A stretch of DNA of 64,000 nt from RHKX01 sp963823565 (lineage in GTDB: Bacteria > Actinomycetota > Thermoleophilia > Solirubrobacterales > 70-9). The stretch spans positions 1,116,001 to 1,180,000 of the forward strand of contig CAWGLR010000001.1 of NCBI GenBank assembly GCA_963823565.1. Direction: 5' to 3'. This document shows, one piece after another, positions 41,512 to 49,342 of the stretch. A program made the translations under genes and the position numbers. Position 1 is the stretch's first letter. Every line of letters starts with the position of its first letter. Below the pieces are notes generated by a model that had not been told where the DNA came from, did no database searches, and saw only the letters and a list, made by a program, of their open reading frames with translations.

Positions 41512-42363
41512 GTGATCCCGCTCAAGGACAACGTCCCGTCGCGGGGAGTCCCCGTCGTCACGATCGCGCTCGTCGCGCTGAACCTGCTCGTCTTCGTCTG
41601 GCAGCTCTCGCTGTCGGAGGGGCGGGCATCGACGCTCGAGCTCGCCCGGGCCGGCGTCTCCGAGCGCGATGCGTTCACGATCGAGCACGGGGCGATCCCC
41701 TACCGCCTCTCCCATCCCGGCAGCAAGTGCGGGACGACGTCGGACTCGATCGTCTGCGGCGCCGACGCGCTGGAGGACGCGGCCAACGCGCCGAACGCGC
41801 CGCCGCTCGCACGGGACCTGAGCGCGCCGGCGTGGTGGACGACGCCGTTCACGTCGATGTTCATGCACGCCGACCTGCTCGGCGTCGCGGTCAGCGTCAT
41901 CTTCCTGCTCGTCTTCGGGCGGACGACCGAGGCGTCGCTGGGCCGGTGGCGCTTCGCGTTCTTCTACCTCGCCTCGGGGCTGGTGGCGATCGCGGTGCAG
42001 ACGGCGCTCGACCCCAACGACACCGGGCCGATCATCGGCGCGTCGGGCACGATCGCCGGCGTCCTCGGCGCCTACATCGCCTCCTACCCGCGGGCGCGGG
42101 TCGTCGGGCTCGTGCTCCTGCCGCTGTTCGGGACGCTCGTCGAGATCCGCGCGGCGCTGCTGGTGATGGCGTGGTTCGCGCTGCAGGTCGTGCCGCACGT
42201 CGGCACGCTCGCGACTCCCGACGCCGCCGACGGCGCGCTCGCCTACATCGCCTACGTCGCCACCTTCGCGATCGGCTACGGGGCGGGGCGGCTGCTGATC
42301 CGCCGCCCGCTCGAACCCCCGGCCGCCGTCAGCGCGCCGCGCAGCGAGCCCGCGCATGGATGA
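41512..42363 (+). CDS. Rhomboid-family membrane protein, probably catalytically inactive
   Basis: This 283-residue multi-pass protein starts MIPLKDNVPSRGVPVVTIAL, the usual opening of actinobacterial rhomboids, and has MFMHADLLG, GRWRFAFFYLASG and the serine loop IIGASGTIAGVLGAY (Ser near residue 180). The HxxxN part of the oxyanion site (normally MHGGFLHIAGNM) is lost: G for His and S for Asn. The catalytic His of the last helix (normally AHVGGF) is Tyr in AYIAYVATF. It should therefore be a pseudoprotease, perhaps binding membrane proteins. Two small membrane-protein genes follow with overlaps. Confidence 0.85.
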   Translation: MIPLKDNVPSRGVPVVTIALVALNLLVFVWQLSLSEGRASTLELARAGVSERDAFTIEHGAIPYRLSHPGSKCGTTSDSIVCGADALEDAANAPNAPPLARDLSAPAWWTTPFTSMFMHADLLGVAVSVIFLLVFGRTTEASLGRWRFAFFYLASGLVAIAVQTALDPNDTGPIIGASGTIAGVLGAYIASYPRARVVGLVLLPLFGTLVEIRAALLVMAWFALQVVPHVGTLATPDAADGALAYIAYVATFAIGYGAGRLLIRRPLEPPAAVSAPRSEPAHG

Positions 42364-42550
42364 GCGGCGGCGGTTGCTGTTCATCGGCTCGGCGATCGTC
42401 TTCGTCGTGATCTTCGGGGCGCTGACGATCGCGGCGCTCTCGAGCGCGACGCTGAACGTGGCGACGCTGGTGATCGGCGGCGCGTCCCTGTTCGTGCTGG
42501 CGGCGGTGCTGATCGCGCTCGTCGAGGCGCTGCGGAGGCCGCCGCAATGA
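42356..42550 (+). CDS. Small membrane protein (64 residues)
   Basis: It has two hydrophobic helices (LLFIGSAIVFVVIFGALTI and VATLVIGGASLFVLAAVLI) with basic ends, and no recognised family. The start overlaps the rhomboid-like gene by 8 nt and the stop overlaps the next gene by 4 nt, so it is probably co-translated with both. Confidence 0.65.
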   Translation: MDERRRLLFIGSAIVFVVIFGALTIAALSSATLNVATLVIGGASLFVLAAVLIALVEALRRPPQ

Positions 42551-43125
42551 GCACGACGCGGCTCGGCGTCGCGGGGCTCGCCGCGCTGTTCTTCGTCGGC
42601 GCGGCCGGCGGTCTGGTCGGCGACATGTGCCACGTCGTCTCCGGCACGACGCGCTACATCGAGGACCCGCTTCCCTATATCTGGGAGAGCCAGCTCTGGT
42701 TCCCGGTGATGGTCGGCGCCGGGACGGCGACGATCGGGTGGCTGCGGGTACGGCTGGGCGACGACGGCGAGGGCGGCGGGATGAGCGAGGCCGCGCAGAT
42801 GGTCGCCTGGATCATCGCCCTCTACGCGCTCACCGCGATCGTCCGCGGCGAGCCGCAGGAGGTCGCGGTGGCGCTCGTCTACGCCGTCGCCGCCGGGATC
42901 TGCGGCGCCTTCGCCCACAGCCGCGCCGACATCGCGTGTGGCGCGCTGGCGGCCGTGGTCGGCGTCACGATCGAGATCGTCCTCGCCGCCGAGGGCATCT
43001 TCGAGTACGCCGGCGACGTCGGCGACTTCGCCGGCGTCGCCACCTGGCTGCCGGCGCTGTACTTCGCCTACGGCGTCGTCGCCGGCCGGCTGGGGCTGAC
43101 GGCCTCGCGCATGCGGCGCGGCTGA
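42547..43125 (+). CDS. Hypothetical polytopic membrane protein
   Basis: This 192-residue protein has about six hydrophobic segments. Near its N-terminus it has GGLVGDMCHVVSGTTRY followed by WESQLWFPVMVGAGTA, and at its end WLPALYFAYGVVAGRLG. This G-D-x-x-H...Y...W-F-P pattern is faintly like Insig-type bacterial proteins, but I cannot confirm it. It overlaps the previous gene by 4 nt and seems to form a unit with the degenerate rhomboid. Confidence 0.65.
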   Translation: MSTTRLGVAGLAALFFVGAAGGLVGDMCHVVSGTTRYIEDPLPYIWESQLWFPVMVGAGTATIGWLRVRLGDDGEGGGMSEAAQMVAWIIALYALTAIVRGEPQEVAVALVYAVAAGICGAFAHSRADIACGALAAVVGVTIEIVLAAEGIFEYAGDVGDFAGVATWLPALYFAYGVVAGRLGLTASRMRRG

Positions 43126-43190
43126 CGCCGGGGCCATGCGAGCGGGCGGCCACGGCCGGCGGAGTGGGCGCGGCCGGAGGTGCTCGGGAC

Positions 43191-43196
43191 TACGCT
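43191..43196 (+). promoter_or_regulatory. -10 element (TACGCT) of the gene at 43205
   Basis: TACGCT is followed by 8 nt and the GTG start. Confidence 0.4.
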
Positions 43197-43204
43197 GAGG
43201 GTGA

Positions 43205-43951
43205 GTGGCCTCGTCGAACATCGACCATGCGATCGACGCGCTCAGCCTGATCCGCAGGGCGCAGCGCGCGACCGATGCCGCGCTGCGGCTGCCTACCCGC
43301 GACCGGCAGGAGCTGGCCGGGCAGATCGAGTCGGTGCGTGAGGACGTCGACGCGGTCACCCGCTCGCTCGCCGCGAACGTTCCCGGCGGCGAGACGCTGC
43401 TGGCCGCCGGCCACGGGCTGGCGGGGCGACGGGAGGTGCAGGCGCTCGGCGGGCTGATCGGGTTCTTCGCCGGGCAGAGCTCGCAGGCGCTCGACGCCGT
43501 CGCCGGGGCGGCGACCTCCATCGGCAGCGAGCCCGACCGCTCGCTCGAGCTCTCCGAACGGATCCGCATGCGGCTCGCCGAGGTCGGCGTCGCCAAGCGC
43601 GACGACCTCGCCCGCGAGCTCGAGGTCGACCCGCGCTCGGCGGAGTTCCGCGACGCCCTCGAGCGGACCCTCGGGACCGGCCTCGCCGAGTGGTACGGCA
43701 GCGGCACCTACGGACTCCCCCACGACGAGCTCGAGTCGATGATCGCCCGGGCCCGGGTGGCCGCGGAGGTCGAGCGCTCCGGCGGGGCGGCGCCGAGCGC
43801 CGGCTCGGCGGCTCCGCCGGCTTCGGGCGAGGAGCCGGCGGCGTCGCGGTCCATGGGAGCCGCCGTCGACGAGCTGCGCGGGTCGATCGACGCGCTCTGG
43901 AAGTCGGTCGCCGGCCACAGCGAGCCGGAGGCGCCGCTGCCGCCGCCCTGA
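43205..43951 (+). CDS. Hypothetical soluble protein
   Basis: This 248-residue protein is of unknown function. Residues 1-110 are helical and Ala/Glu-rich. Residues 110-165 (SERIRMRLAEVGVAKRDDL, ELEVDPRSAEFRDALERTLG, WYGSGTYGLPHDELE) look like a winged-helix-like module with a conserved-sounding GxGTYGLP loop. A Pro/Ala/Ser-rich linker and a C-terminal helix follow. No enzyme motif is visible. GTG start. Confidence 0.65.
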   Translation: MASSNIDHAIDALSLIRRAQRATDAALRLPTRDRQELAGQIESVREDVDAVTRSLAANVPGGETLLAAGHGLAGRREVQALGGLIGFFAGQSSQALDAVAGAATSIGSEPDRSLELSERIRMRLAEVGVAKRDDLARELEVDPRSAEFRDALERTLGTGLAEWYGSGTYGLPHDELESMIARARVAAEVERSGGAAPSAGSAAPPASGEEPAASRSMGAAVDELRGSIDALWKSVAGHSEPEAPLPPP

Positions 43952-43960
43952 GGGGACGGA

Positions 43961-44034
43961 TGGAGCCAGTGGGATTCGAACCCACGACCTCTCGGATGCA
44001 AACCGAACGCTCTAGCCAACTGAGCTATGGCCCC
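43961..44034 (-). tRNA. tRNA-Ala (anticodon TGC)
   Basis: On the minus strand GGGGCCA pairs with TGGCTCC, giving the G3:U70 wobble that marks tRNA-Ala. The anticodon loop TTTGCAT carries TGC, and the T arm has GTGGGTTCGAATCCCAC. Discriminator A; CCA not encoded. It lies between the hypothetical gene and gdhA. Confidence 0.95.
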
Positions 44035-44147
44035 GTCCCTCGATTGTAGGAGCGGCAGGGGCTCCGGCCACCTGCCGATTCATCCCCACGGGGCCTCGGG
44101 CCTGTGCGACGATGGCCGGGCTTGAGTCGCCGATCGGGAGGAGCTCA

Positions 44148-45461
44148 ATGACGACACGCACCGAGGCCTCGGGCGAGCGGGACGACGCCGCCGCGCCCGA
44201 TCCGCGGGCGGCGCGGGCGAAGCTGACGGACCTCGAGGTCGTCCGCCATCACTTCGACCGGGCGTGGGACGCGCTCGGCTATCCCGACGACATCCGGCCG
44301 ATCTTCTGGCAGCCGTACCGCGAGGTGTCGGTGCAGATCCCGATCAAGAAGCGCGACGGCGTCACCCGCGTCTACCACGGCTACCGCATCCAGCACAACG
44401 GCGCCCGCGGTCCATACAAGGGCGGAGTCCGCTTCCACCCCGAGGTCGACATCGACGAGGTCCGCTCCCTCGCCTCGATGATGACCTGGAAGACGGCGAT
44501 CGTCGGCATCCCCTACGGCGGCGCGAAGGGCGGCGTCAACGCCGACCCCGGCGAGCTGACCGAGGACGAGGTCCAGCGGGTCGCCCGCAGCTTCATGGAC
44601 AAGATCTCCAAGGTGCTCGGGCCGACGCGCGACATCCCCGCGCCCGACGTCAACACCAACTCCCAGGTGATGGCCTGGATGATGGACCAGTACGGCAAGC
44701 TCCACGGCCACACGCCGGCGATCGTCACCGGCAAGCCGATCTCGCTCGAGGGCTCCTACGGGCGCGAGGCGGCGACCGGCCGCGGCTGCGTCGTCATGTT
44801 CCAGGAGGCGGCGCCGAAGGCCGGCCTCGATCCTCAAGACTCCCGCTTCGTCGTCCAGGGCTACGGCAACGTCGGCTCCTGGCTCGCCCGCATCCTCCAG
44901 GACCTCGGGTCGACGATGGTCGGCGTCTCCGACGCGTTCGGCGCGATCCGCAGCGACGAGGGCATCGACGCCCACGCCCTCGCCCGCCACCTCACCGTCG
45001 AGGGCGGCAAGCTCGTCGAGTTCCCGGGCGCTGAGGCGATCTCCCCCGGCGACCTCTACGAGATCCCCTGCGACGTCTTCTTCCCGGCGGCCCTCGGCGG
45101 GATGCTCCACGCCGACAACGCCGACCTCCTCGACTGCAAGATGATCGTCGAGGGCGCCAACAACCCGACGACCTTCGAGGCCGACGACATCCTCGTCGAG
45201 AAGGGCGTGCACATCGTTCCCGACCTGATGGCCAACGCGGGCGGCGTCGTCGCCTCCTACTTCGAGTGGGTCCAGAACCTCCAGCACTTCCGCTGGGACG
45301 AGGACGAGGTCAACGCTCGCCTCGGGCGCATCCTCCGCCGCGCCTACCACGAGGTCGCCGAGCGCGCCGAGCGCGAGAACCTGACGCTCCGCACCGCCGC
45401 CTTCGAGACCGCGATCGAGCGCGTCGTCGACGCGTCACGCACCCGCGGCTACTTCGATTAG
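44148..45461 (+). CDS. gdhA: Glutamate dehydrogenase (Glu/Leu/Phe/Val family)
   Basis: This 437-residue enzyme interconverts glutamate and 2-oxoglutarate. It has YHGYRIQHNGARGPYKGGVRF split over residues 80-100, MTWKTAIVGIPYGGAKGGVN with the catalytic Lys, an NAD(P) motif FVVQGYGNVGSWLARIL near residue 247, EGANNPTTFEAD and DLMANAGGVVASYFEWVQN. These fit the hexameric short GDH class. I chose the ATG at 44148 since it has a GGGAGGAG ribosome site; an ATG at 44112 would add 12 residues. The 75-bp repeat array follows the stop. Confidence 0.94.
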   Translation: MTTRTEASGERDDAAAPDPRAARAKLTDLEVVRHHFDRAWDALGYPDDIRPIFWQPYREVSVQIPIKKRDGVTRVYHGYRIQHNGARGPYKGGVRFHPEVDIDEVRSLASMMTWKTAIVGIPYGGAKGGVNADPGELTEDEVQRVARSFMDKISKVLGPTRDIPAPDVNTNSQVMAWMMDQYGKLHGHTPAIVTGKPISLEGSYGREAATGRGCVVMFQEAAPKAGLDPQDSRFVVQGYGNVGSWLARILQDLGSTMVGVSDAFGAIRSDEGIDAHALARHLTVEGGKLVEFPGAEAISPGDLYEIPCDVFFPAALGGMLHADNADLLDCKMIVEGANNPTTFEADDILVEKGVHIVPDLMANAGGVVASYFEWVQNLQHFRWDEDEVNARLGRILRRAYHEVAERAERENLTLRTAAFETAIERVVDASRTRGYFD

Positions 45462-45471
45462 CCGCAGCCCC

Positions 45472-45847
45472 GGTGCCCCGGTCCTGCCGCCGGCGAGTGG
45501 CGGGACCCCGGCCGAACCGGACGCGCAGCGGAGGGCCATCGGCCCGAGGTGCCCCGGTCCTGCCGCCGGCGAGTGGCGGGACCCGGCCGAACCGGACGCG
45601 CAGCGGAGGGCCGTCGGCCCGAGGTGCCCCGGTCCTGCCGCCGGCGAGTGGCGGGACCCGGCCGAACCGGACGCGCAGCGGAGGGCCGTCGGCCCGAGGT
45701 GCCCCGGTCCTGCCGCCGGCGAGTGGCGGGACCCGGCCGAACCGGACGCGCAGCGGAGGGCCATCGGCCCGAGGTGCCCCGGTCCTGCCGCCGGCGAGTG
45801 GCGGGACCCGGCCGAACCGGACGCGCAGCGGAGGATTCGGCCGGAGT
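45472..45847. repeat. Five-copy tandem array of a 75-bp palindromic element
   Basis: Copies start at 45472, 45548, 45623, 45698 and 45773. The first is 76 bp (one extra C) and the rest 75. Each holds CCGGTCCTGCCGCC and GGCGGGACCCGG, which can pair, followed by GGCCGAACCGGACGCG. Internal copies join through GGGCC-ATC or GTC-GGCCC, and the last ends ATTCGGCCGGAGTT. Copies are nearly identical, so the expansion is recent. As 75 is a multiple of three, long open frames run through it on both strands but are probably not genes. It fills the gap between gdhA and a convergent gene. Confidence 0.92.
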
Positions 45848-45850
45848 TAA

Positions 45851-46726
45851 CTAGTCCTCGTCGAAGTCGAAGTCCTTCGGCGGTCCCTGCTCGAACCACA
45901 GGTCCTCGCCCTCGGGCGCGTCCTGGAGGAAGTCGGGCGTTTCCTCGAGCAGGTCCTCGGACGACTCCTCGCCCTCCTCGCCTTCCTGGCGGGGCCGCTT
46001 GACCGGCGCCGGCGGGAGATCGTGGTCGGTGGTCGGCGACGTCGGCGCGGCGGCGGCGGGCGCCTCCTCCGAGTCGAGCTCGATGTCCAGCTCCTCCGAG
46101 TCGAGCTCGATGTCCAGCTCCTCCGAGTCCAGCTCGAGGTCGCCGGCGTCGAAGATGCCGCTCTCGGGCGCCTCCGGCGGCTCGGTCTCCTCGGCGGGAG
46201 CCTCCGAGGCCGGGGCCTCGGGTGCGGGCTGCTCGCTGGAGGGGCTCGGCTCGTCCGGAACCGGCTCCGCTTCGTCGGCGGGGCCGAGCTGCTCGGGAGC
46301 GGGATGGTCGGCGGTGTCCCCGAGGTCGGCGTGCTCGACGCGCGCCCGCTCGGCCGGGGTCGGCTCCGCGGTCGCGGCGGGTTCGGGCGGCGGCGCCTCG
46401 GGCGCCGGCGGCGCCTCCGGGGCGGCATCTTCGGCGGATGGGGCGACGGTGGTCTCCCCCTCGGAGAACCAGTCCGTGAAGCCGCCCTCGTCCCGCTCGG
46501 CCGCCTCGGCGGGAGCCTCGGTCGCCTGTTCGGCGGGCGGGGCGGGCTGCACGGCGGCGGGGGCCCCCGGGGCGGCGGCCTCGGTGCCGGTGTCGAACTC
46601 CGGATCGCCGGGTCGCGTCGCCGGGCCGAACGCCTCCTTCTCGAGGCGCTCGACGTCGGAACGGTCGGCGCCATGCTGGCGCTTGAGCTCGAGGTGCTCG
46701 CGGATCGCGTCGTCCAGGATTCCCAT
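45851..46726 (-). CDS. Acidic, low-complexity protein (MGILDDAI family)
   Basis: This 291-residue protein starts MGILDDAIREHLELKRQHGA, an N-terminal segment I know from many actinobacterial proteins of unknown role. It continues as a long Ala/Pro/Glu-rich, probably disordered region. Three tandem copies of LDSEELDIE-like units (about residues 195-221) follow, then a very acidic C-terminus (FDFDED). The ATG at 46726 is chosen because the family starts there. It converges on gdhA across the repeat array. Confidence 0.8.
   Translation of the reverse strand: MGILDDAIREHLELKRQHGADRSDVERLEKEAFGPATRPGDPEFDTGTEAAAPGAPAAVQPAPPAEQATEAPAEAAERDEGGFTDWFSEGETTVAPSAEDAAPEAPPAPEAPPPEPAATAEPTPAERARVEHADLGDTADHPAPEQLGPADEAEPVPDEPSPSSEQPAPEAPASEAPAEETEPPEAPESGIFDAGDLELDSEELDIELDSEELDIELDSEEAPAAAAPTSPTTDHDLPPAPVKRPRQEGEEGEESSEDLLEETPDFLQDAPEGEDLWFEQGPPKDFDFDED
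46064..46144 (-). repeat. 27-bp tandem repeat inside the acidic protein gene
   Basis: Three units of 27 bp (46064-46090, 46091-46117, 46118-46144) code for LDSEELDIE. The first two are identical; the third has two or three changes. Confidence 0.85.
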
Positions 46727-46868
46727 AGGCAGCGAAGCGTTGCAGATGCGGCGCCGCCTGTGGCGCCGAAATACCGCTGATGAAGGCACTTTTTCGCCGC
46801 CCCCGCCCCATCCCCTGCGCGCCCGTGAGGGCTCGGTATCCTGAGAGTTCGGGCGAGAGCCCGCGCCC

Positions 46869-46941
46869 GGGGCTATAGCTCAGTTGGAAGAGCGCCTGGA
46901 TCGCACCCAGGAGGTCGGCGGTTCGAGTCCGCCTAGCTCCA
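46869..46941 (+). tRNA. tRNA-Ala (anticodon CGC)
   Basis: GGGGCTA pairs with TAGCTCC, with the G3:U70 wobble typical of tRNA-Ala. The anticodon stem CCTGG/CCAGG encloses ATCGCAC, giving CGC, and the T arm has CGGTTCGAGTCCG. Discriminator A, no CCA encoded. Together with the TGC isoacceptor 2.8 kb upstream it reads GCG and GCA codons. Confidence 0.95.
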
Positions 46942-47006
46942 CTGGAGACTCCGCCTCAACGACGGCGGCCTCGCGCCCTGACCGCGCGAGCCGCCATCAT
47001 CGGGGC

Positions 47007-48188
47007 ATGGCTCCCAACGATCGCAAGCGCGATCGGCTGCAGGACGAGGCGGACCCCGAGAGGCTCGGCCGCGAGCTCGGCGCCACCCCCGAGATCGGGG
47101 AGGCGATCGGGATGCTTCTCGGCCTCGGCGTCTCGGAGGCGGCGGTCCGCCGGGCCTTCGCCCGCGGCAGGGTCGAGGACGCGATCTTCGACCCCGTGCT
47201 CGACCCCGCCCGCGAGCGCCGGACCGTCTCCCCCGCGGAGATCGAAGCGCAGGGCGGGCTCTCGGTCGCCGAGTCGCAGCTGATGGCGCTCAGCTTCGGG
47301 CTGCGGGCTCCCGAGCCCGACGAGCCGTACTTCGCCGAGGAGGAGGCGGCCGCCTTGCGGCGCATCGGCGAGCTCCGCGAGATCTGGCCGCCGGAGGTCT
47401 ACCTGCGCGTCGCGCGCGTCTACGGCGACGCACTCGCCCGGCTCGCGGAGGCCGAGTTCAATGCCTTTCGCCATGAGGTCGAGCCGAAGCTCCGGGCGGC
47501 GAGCGGTGGCTCGCTGCGGGCGCTGCCTGCGATCCACGAGGCCTTCAGCCAGCTCCTCCCTCTCACGGATCCGCTGATCCTCGGGGTCCACCGGCGACGG
47601 ATCGAGCTCGAGACGGCACAGGCAGCGGTCCGCGAGGCGGAGCGGCACACCGAGTCGGGAGTGCTGCCGGGAGCGGTCGACGTGACGCTCGCCTTCTGCG
47701 ACATCAAGGACTTCACCGCCTACGCGGAGGGGCACGGAGATGCCACCGCCGTCGCGGCGATCGAGCGATTCGCCTCGATCGTGTCGAGCGAGCTCGGCGA
47801 GCACGGCCGCGTCGTCAAGGCGATGGGCGACGGCTACATGCTCTCCTTCTCCGATCCCCGCGAGGGAGTCGAAGCGTGCCTGCACGTGATCGAGCGGATG
47901 CGCGGCGAGGACGGGCCGGGAGTGCACGCGAGCGTCCATCGCGGGGTCGCCCTCTACCGCGACGGCGACTACTTCGGCCGGACCGTCAACCTCGCCGCCC
48001 GGCTGCTCGGGCTCGCCGGCAACGACGAGATCGTCGGCAGCGATGCGGTGGCCGCCGCCACCGGCGAGGACTTCGAATGGACGAGCGGCGGGCCGCAGCG
48101 GCTGCGCGGGGTCGGGGAGCCGGTCGAGGTGTACCGCCTGGCGGGCTCCCGGACCGCGCCGGTCAGCCCCGGTTCGGCGAGCCGGTGA
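47007..48188 (+). CDS. Class III adenylate/guanylate cyclase with N-terminal regulatory domain
   Basis: This 393-residue protein has a helical N-terminal domain of about 210 residues, similar in layout to the regulatory domain of Rv1264-type cyclases. A class III catalytic domain follows: metal Asp in VTLAFCDIKDFTAYAEGHG, second Asp in VVKAMGDGYMLSFSD, and transition-state Asn/Arg in YFGRTVNLAARLLGLA. All catalytic residues are present. No membrane segment is visible, so it is probably cytosolic. Its product, probably cAMP, would fit the CRP-like site at 17543. The 3' end overlaps the convergent cupin gene by 26 nt. Confidence 0.88.
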   Translation: MAPNDRKRDRLQDEADPERLGRELGATPEIGEAIGMLLGLGVSEAAVRRAFARGRVEDAIFDPVLDPARERRTVSPAEIEAQGGLSVAESQLMALSFGLRAPEPDEPYFAEEEAAALRRIGELREIWPPEVYLRVARVYGDALARLAEAEFNAFRHEVEPKLRAASGGSLRALPAIHEAFSQLLPLTDPLILGVHRRRIELETAQAAVREAERHTESGVLPGAVDVTLAFCDIKDFTAYAEGHGDATAVAAIERFASIVSSELGEHGRVVKAMGDGYMLSFSDPREGVEACLHVIERMRGEDGPGVHASVHRGVALYRDGDYFGRTVNLAARLLGLAGNDEIVGSDAVAAATGEDFEWTSGGPQRLRGVGEPVEVYRLAGSRTAPVSPGSASR

Positions 48189-48588
48189 CGCCGGCGTCGT
48201 CCGGCGGCCACGTCTCCGTCTCCCAGTGCTGCTCGACCTGCGGCTTGGAGAAGAACGCGATCACCCGCAGGTCCTCGGTTCCGGTGTTGTGCAGGTCGTG
48301 GGCAGTGCCCTCGGTGAGGACGAAGACGTCGCCGGGCCGCACCGGCTTCGTGCCCTCATCGAGGAGCAGGTCGCCCGAGCCCGACAGCACGAACTGGGTC
48401 TCCTCGGCGGTGTCGACGTGCTTGCCCAGCCGGTCGCCCGGCGGGATCGCGAAGTAGATGGTCGAGGACTGTTCGGCCTTGCTCCCTCCGTAGGAGAAGT
48501 AGCCCCCGGTCCAGACCGCGTCGTCGCTCGCGGTCGAGGCCAGCGAGACGGTCTCGAGGTCGTCGACGTTCTCCGGCTCAACGCTCAT
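48163..48588 (-). CDS. Cupin-domain protein
   Basis: This 141-residue single cupin shows the first motif GDRLGKHVDTAEETQFVLSG (H, E) and the second PGDVFVLTEGTAHDLHNTG (H). The metal-binding residues of a beta-barrel cupin are therefore mostly kept. It may be a small dioxygenase, isomerase or sensor; the substrate is unknown. It converges on the cyclase gene. The stretch 48589-48667 contains no gene. Confidence 0.82.
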   Translation of the reverse strand: MSVEPENVDDLETVSLASTASDDAVWTGGYFSYGGSKAEQSSTIYFAIPPGDRLGKHVDTAEETQFVLSGSGDLLLDEGTKPVRPGDVFVLTEGTAHDLHNTGTEDLRVIAFFSKPQVEQHWETETWPPDDAGVTGSPNRG

Positions 48589-48667
48589 GCGCTTCCTCCT
48601 TGAATCGCGTGCGCAGGACGTTAGCGCGGAGCAGCTGCTTTCGCGAATGAGCGATCGGCAGGTCCGC

Positions 48668-49342
48668 TCAGTAGAACCCGTGCCGCGCCAGCGGCTCGAT
48701 CAGCTCGCGCTCCTCGTAGGAGAAGTGGGAGAGCAGCGCGTCGGTGAGCAGGTCGACGCTCGCGCGGACCGACTCGATGCCGTCGCCGCCGGGGGAGACG
48801 AGGCCGACCAGTGCCGCGTCCACCCGCTCGAGCAGCTCGGCGATCACCTCGTGCTCCCGCTCGAGGCGGTCGATCACCGGCGCCAGCTCGGCGTCGCTGT
48901 GGCGCAGGTGCGGGAAGACGCTGCGGTCCTCGAGCATGTGGTGGTTGGTGACGACGCGGCAGTAGGTCTCGCAGAAGGTGCCGAGCGTCCAGTTGTTCTG
49001 GCGGATCGTCATCCGGTTGATGAACGAGCGGACGGCGGCGGGGTCGGTGTTGCCCTGGCTCACCTGCTCGATCAGGTCGCGGAGGCGCTCGAGCTCGGAC
49101 CGCAGCGCGTCGTGGACGTCGACGAGGTGCCGGCCCGCCGCCTGCTCCTCGGGCGTGTAGCGGCGCTCCGGGTCGGGCGGCCCGGCGGTCGGGCGGGTCT
49201 CCTCGTCCCACGCCCGCTCGGGGCTCAGGCGGGTCCGGTCGTCGGGCGTCGCCTGCGCCGCGAAGGGGGCCGTCTCGGCCGCCGCCGGCGCGGCTGCGAC
49301 CGCCGGCCGGTCGCCGGCCTCCGCCGATCCGCCGCCGCGCGA
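48668..49342 (-). CDS. Hemerythrin (HHE) domain, apparently the C-terminal part of a frameshifted LLM fusion
   Basis: This segment of about 225 residues has the HHE pattern: VDVHDALRSELERL (His), CRVVTNHHMLEDRSVFPHL (His-x3-Glu), REHEVIAELLERV and LLSHFSYEERELIEPL (His-x4-Glu), which can bind a di-iron site for oxygen or redox sensing. No credible start codon lies in this frame before the domain. The upstream frame instead runs on from the LLM oxidoreductase gene with a Gly/Ala linker. One missing base near 49336-49345 would join the two into one protein. The annotated left end at 49342 is the likely join, not a start. Confidence 0.65.
   Translation of the reverse strand, partial: SRGGGSAEAGDRPAVAAAPAAAETAPFAAQATPDDRTRLSPERAWDEETRPTAGPPDPERRYTPEEQAAGRHLVDVHDALRSELERLRDLIEQVSQGNTDPAAVRSFINRMTIRQNNWTLGTFCETYCRVVTNHHMLEDRSVFPHLRHSDAELAPVIDRLEREHEVIAELLERVDAALVGLVSPGGDGIESVRASVDLLTDALLSHFSYEERELIEPLARHGFY

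Noticed and set aside
45472..45847. Tandem array as a CRISPR
   Set aside because: The 75-bp units are contiguous with no unique spacers between them and no cas genes are nearby.
45266..45850. Repeat protein encoded by the 75-bp array (25-residue units on either strand)
   Set aside because: The unit length is a multiple of three, so frames stay open by arithmetic; the residues are Arg/Pro/Gly-rich antisense-like sequence and the frame starts inside gdhA.
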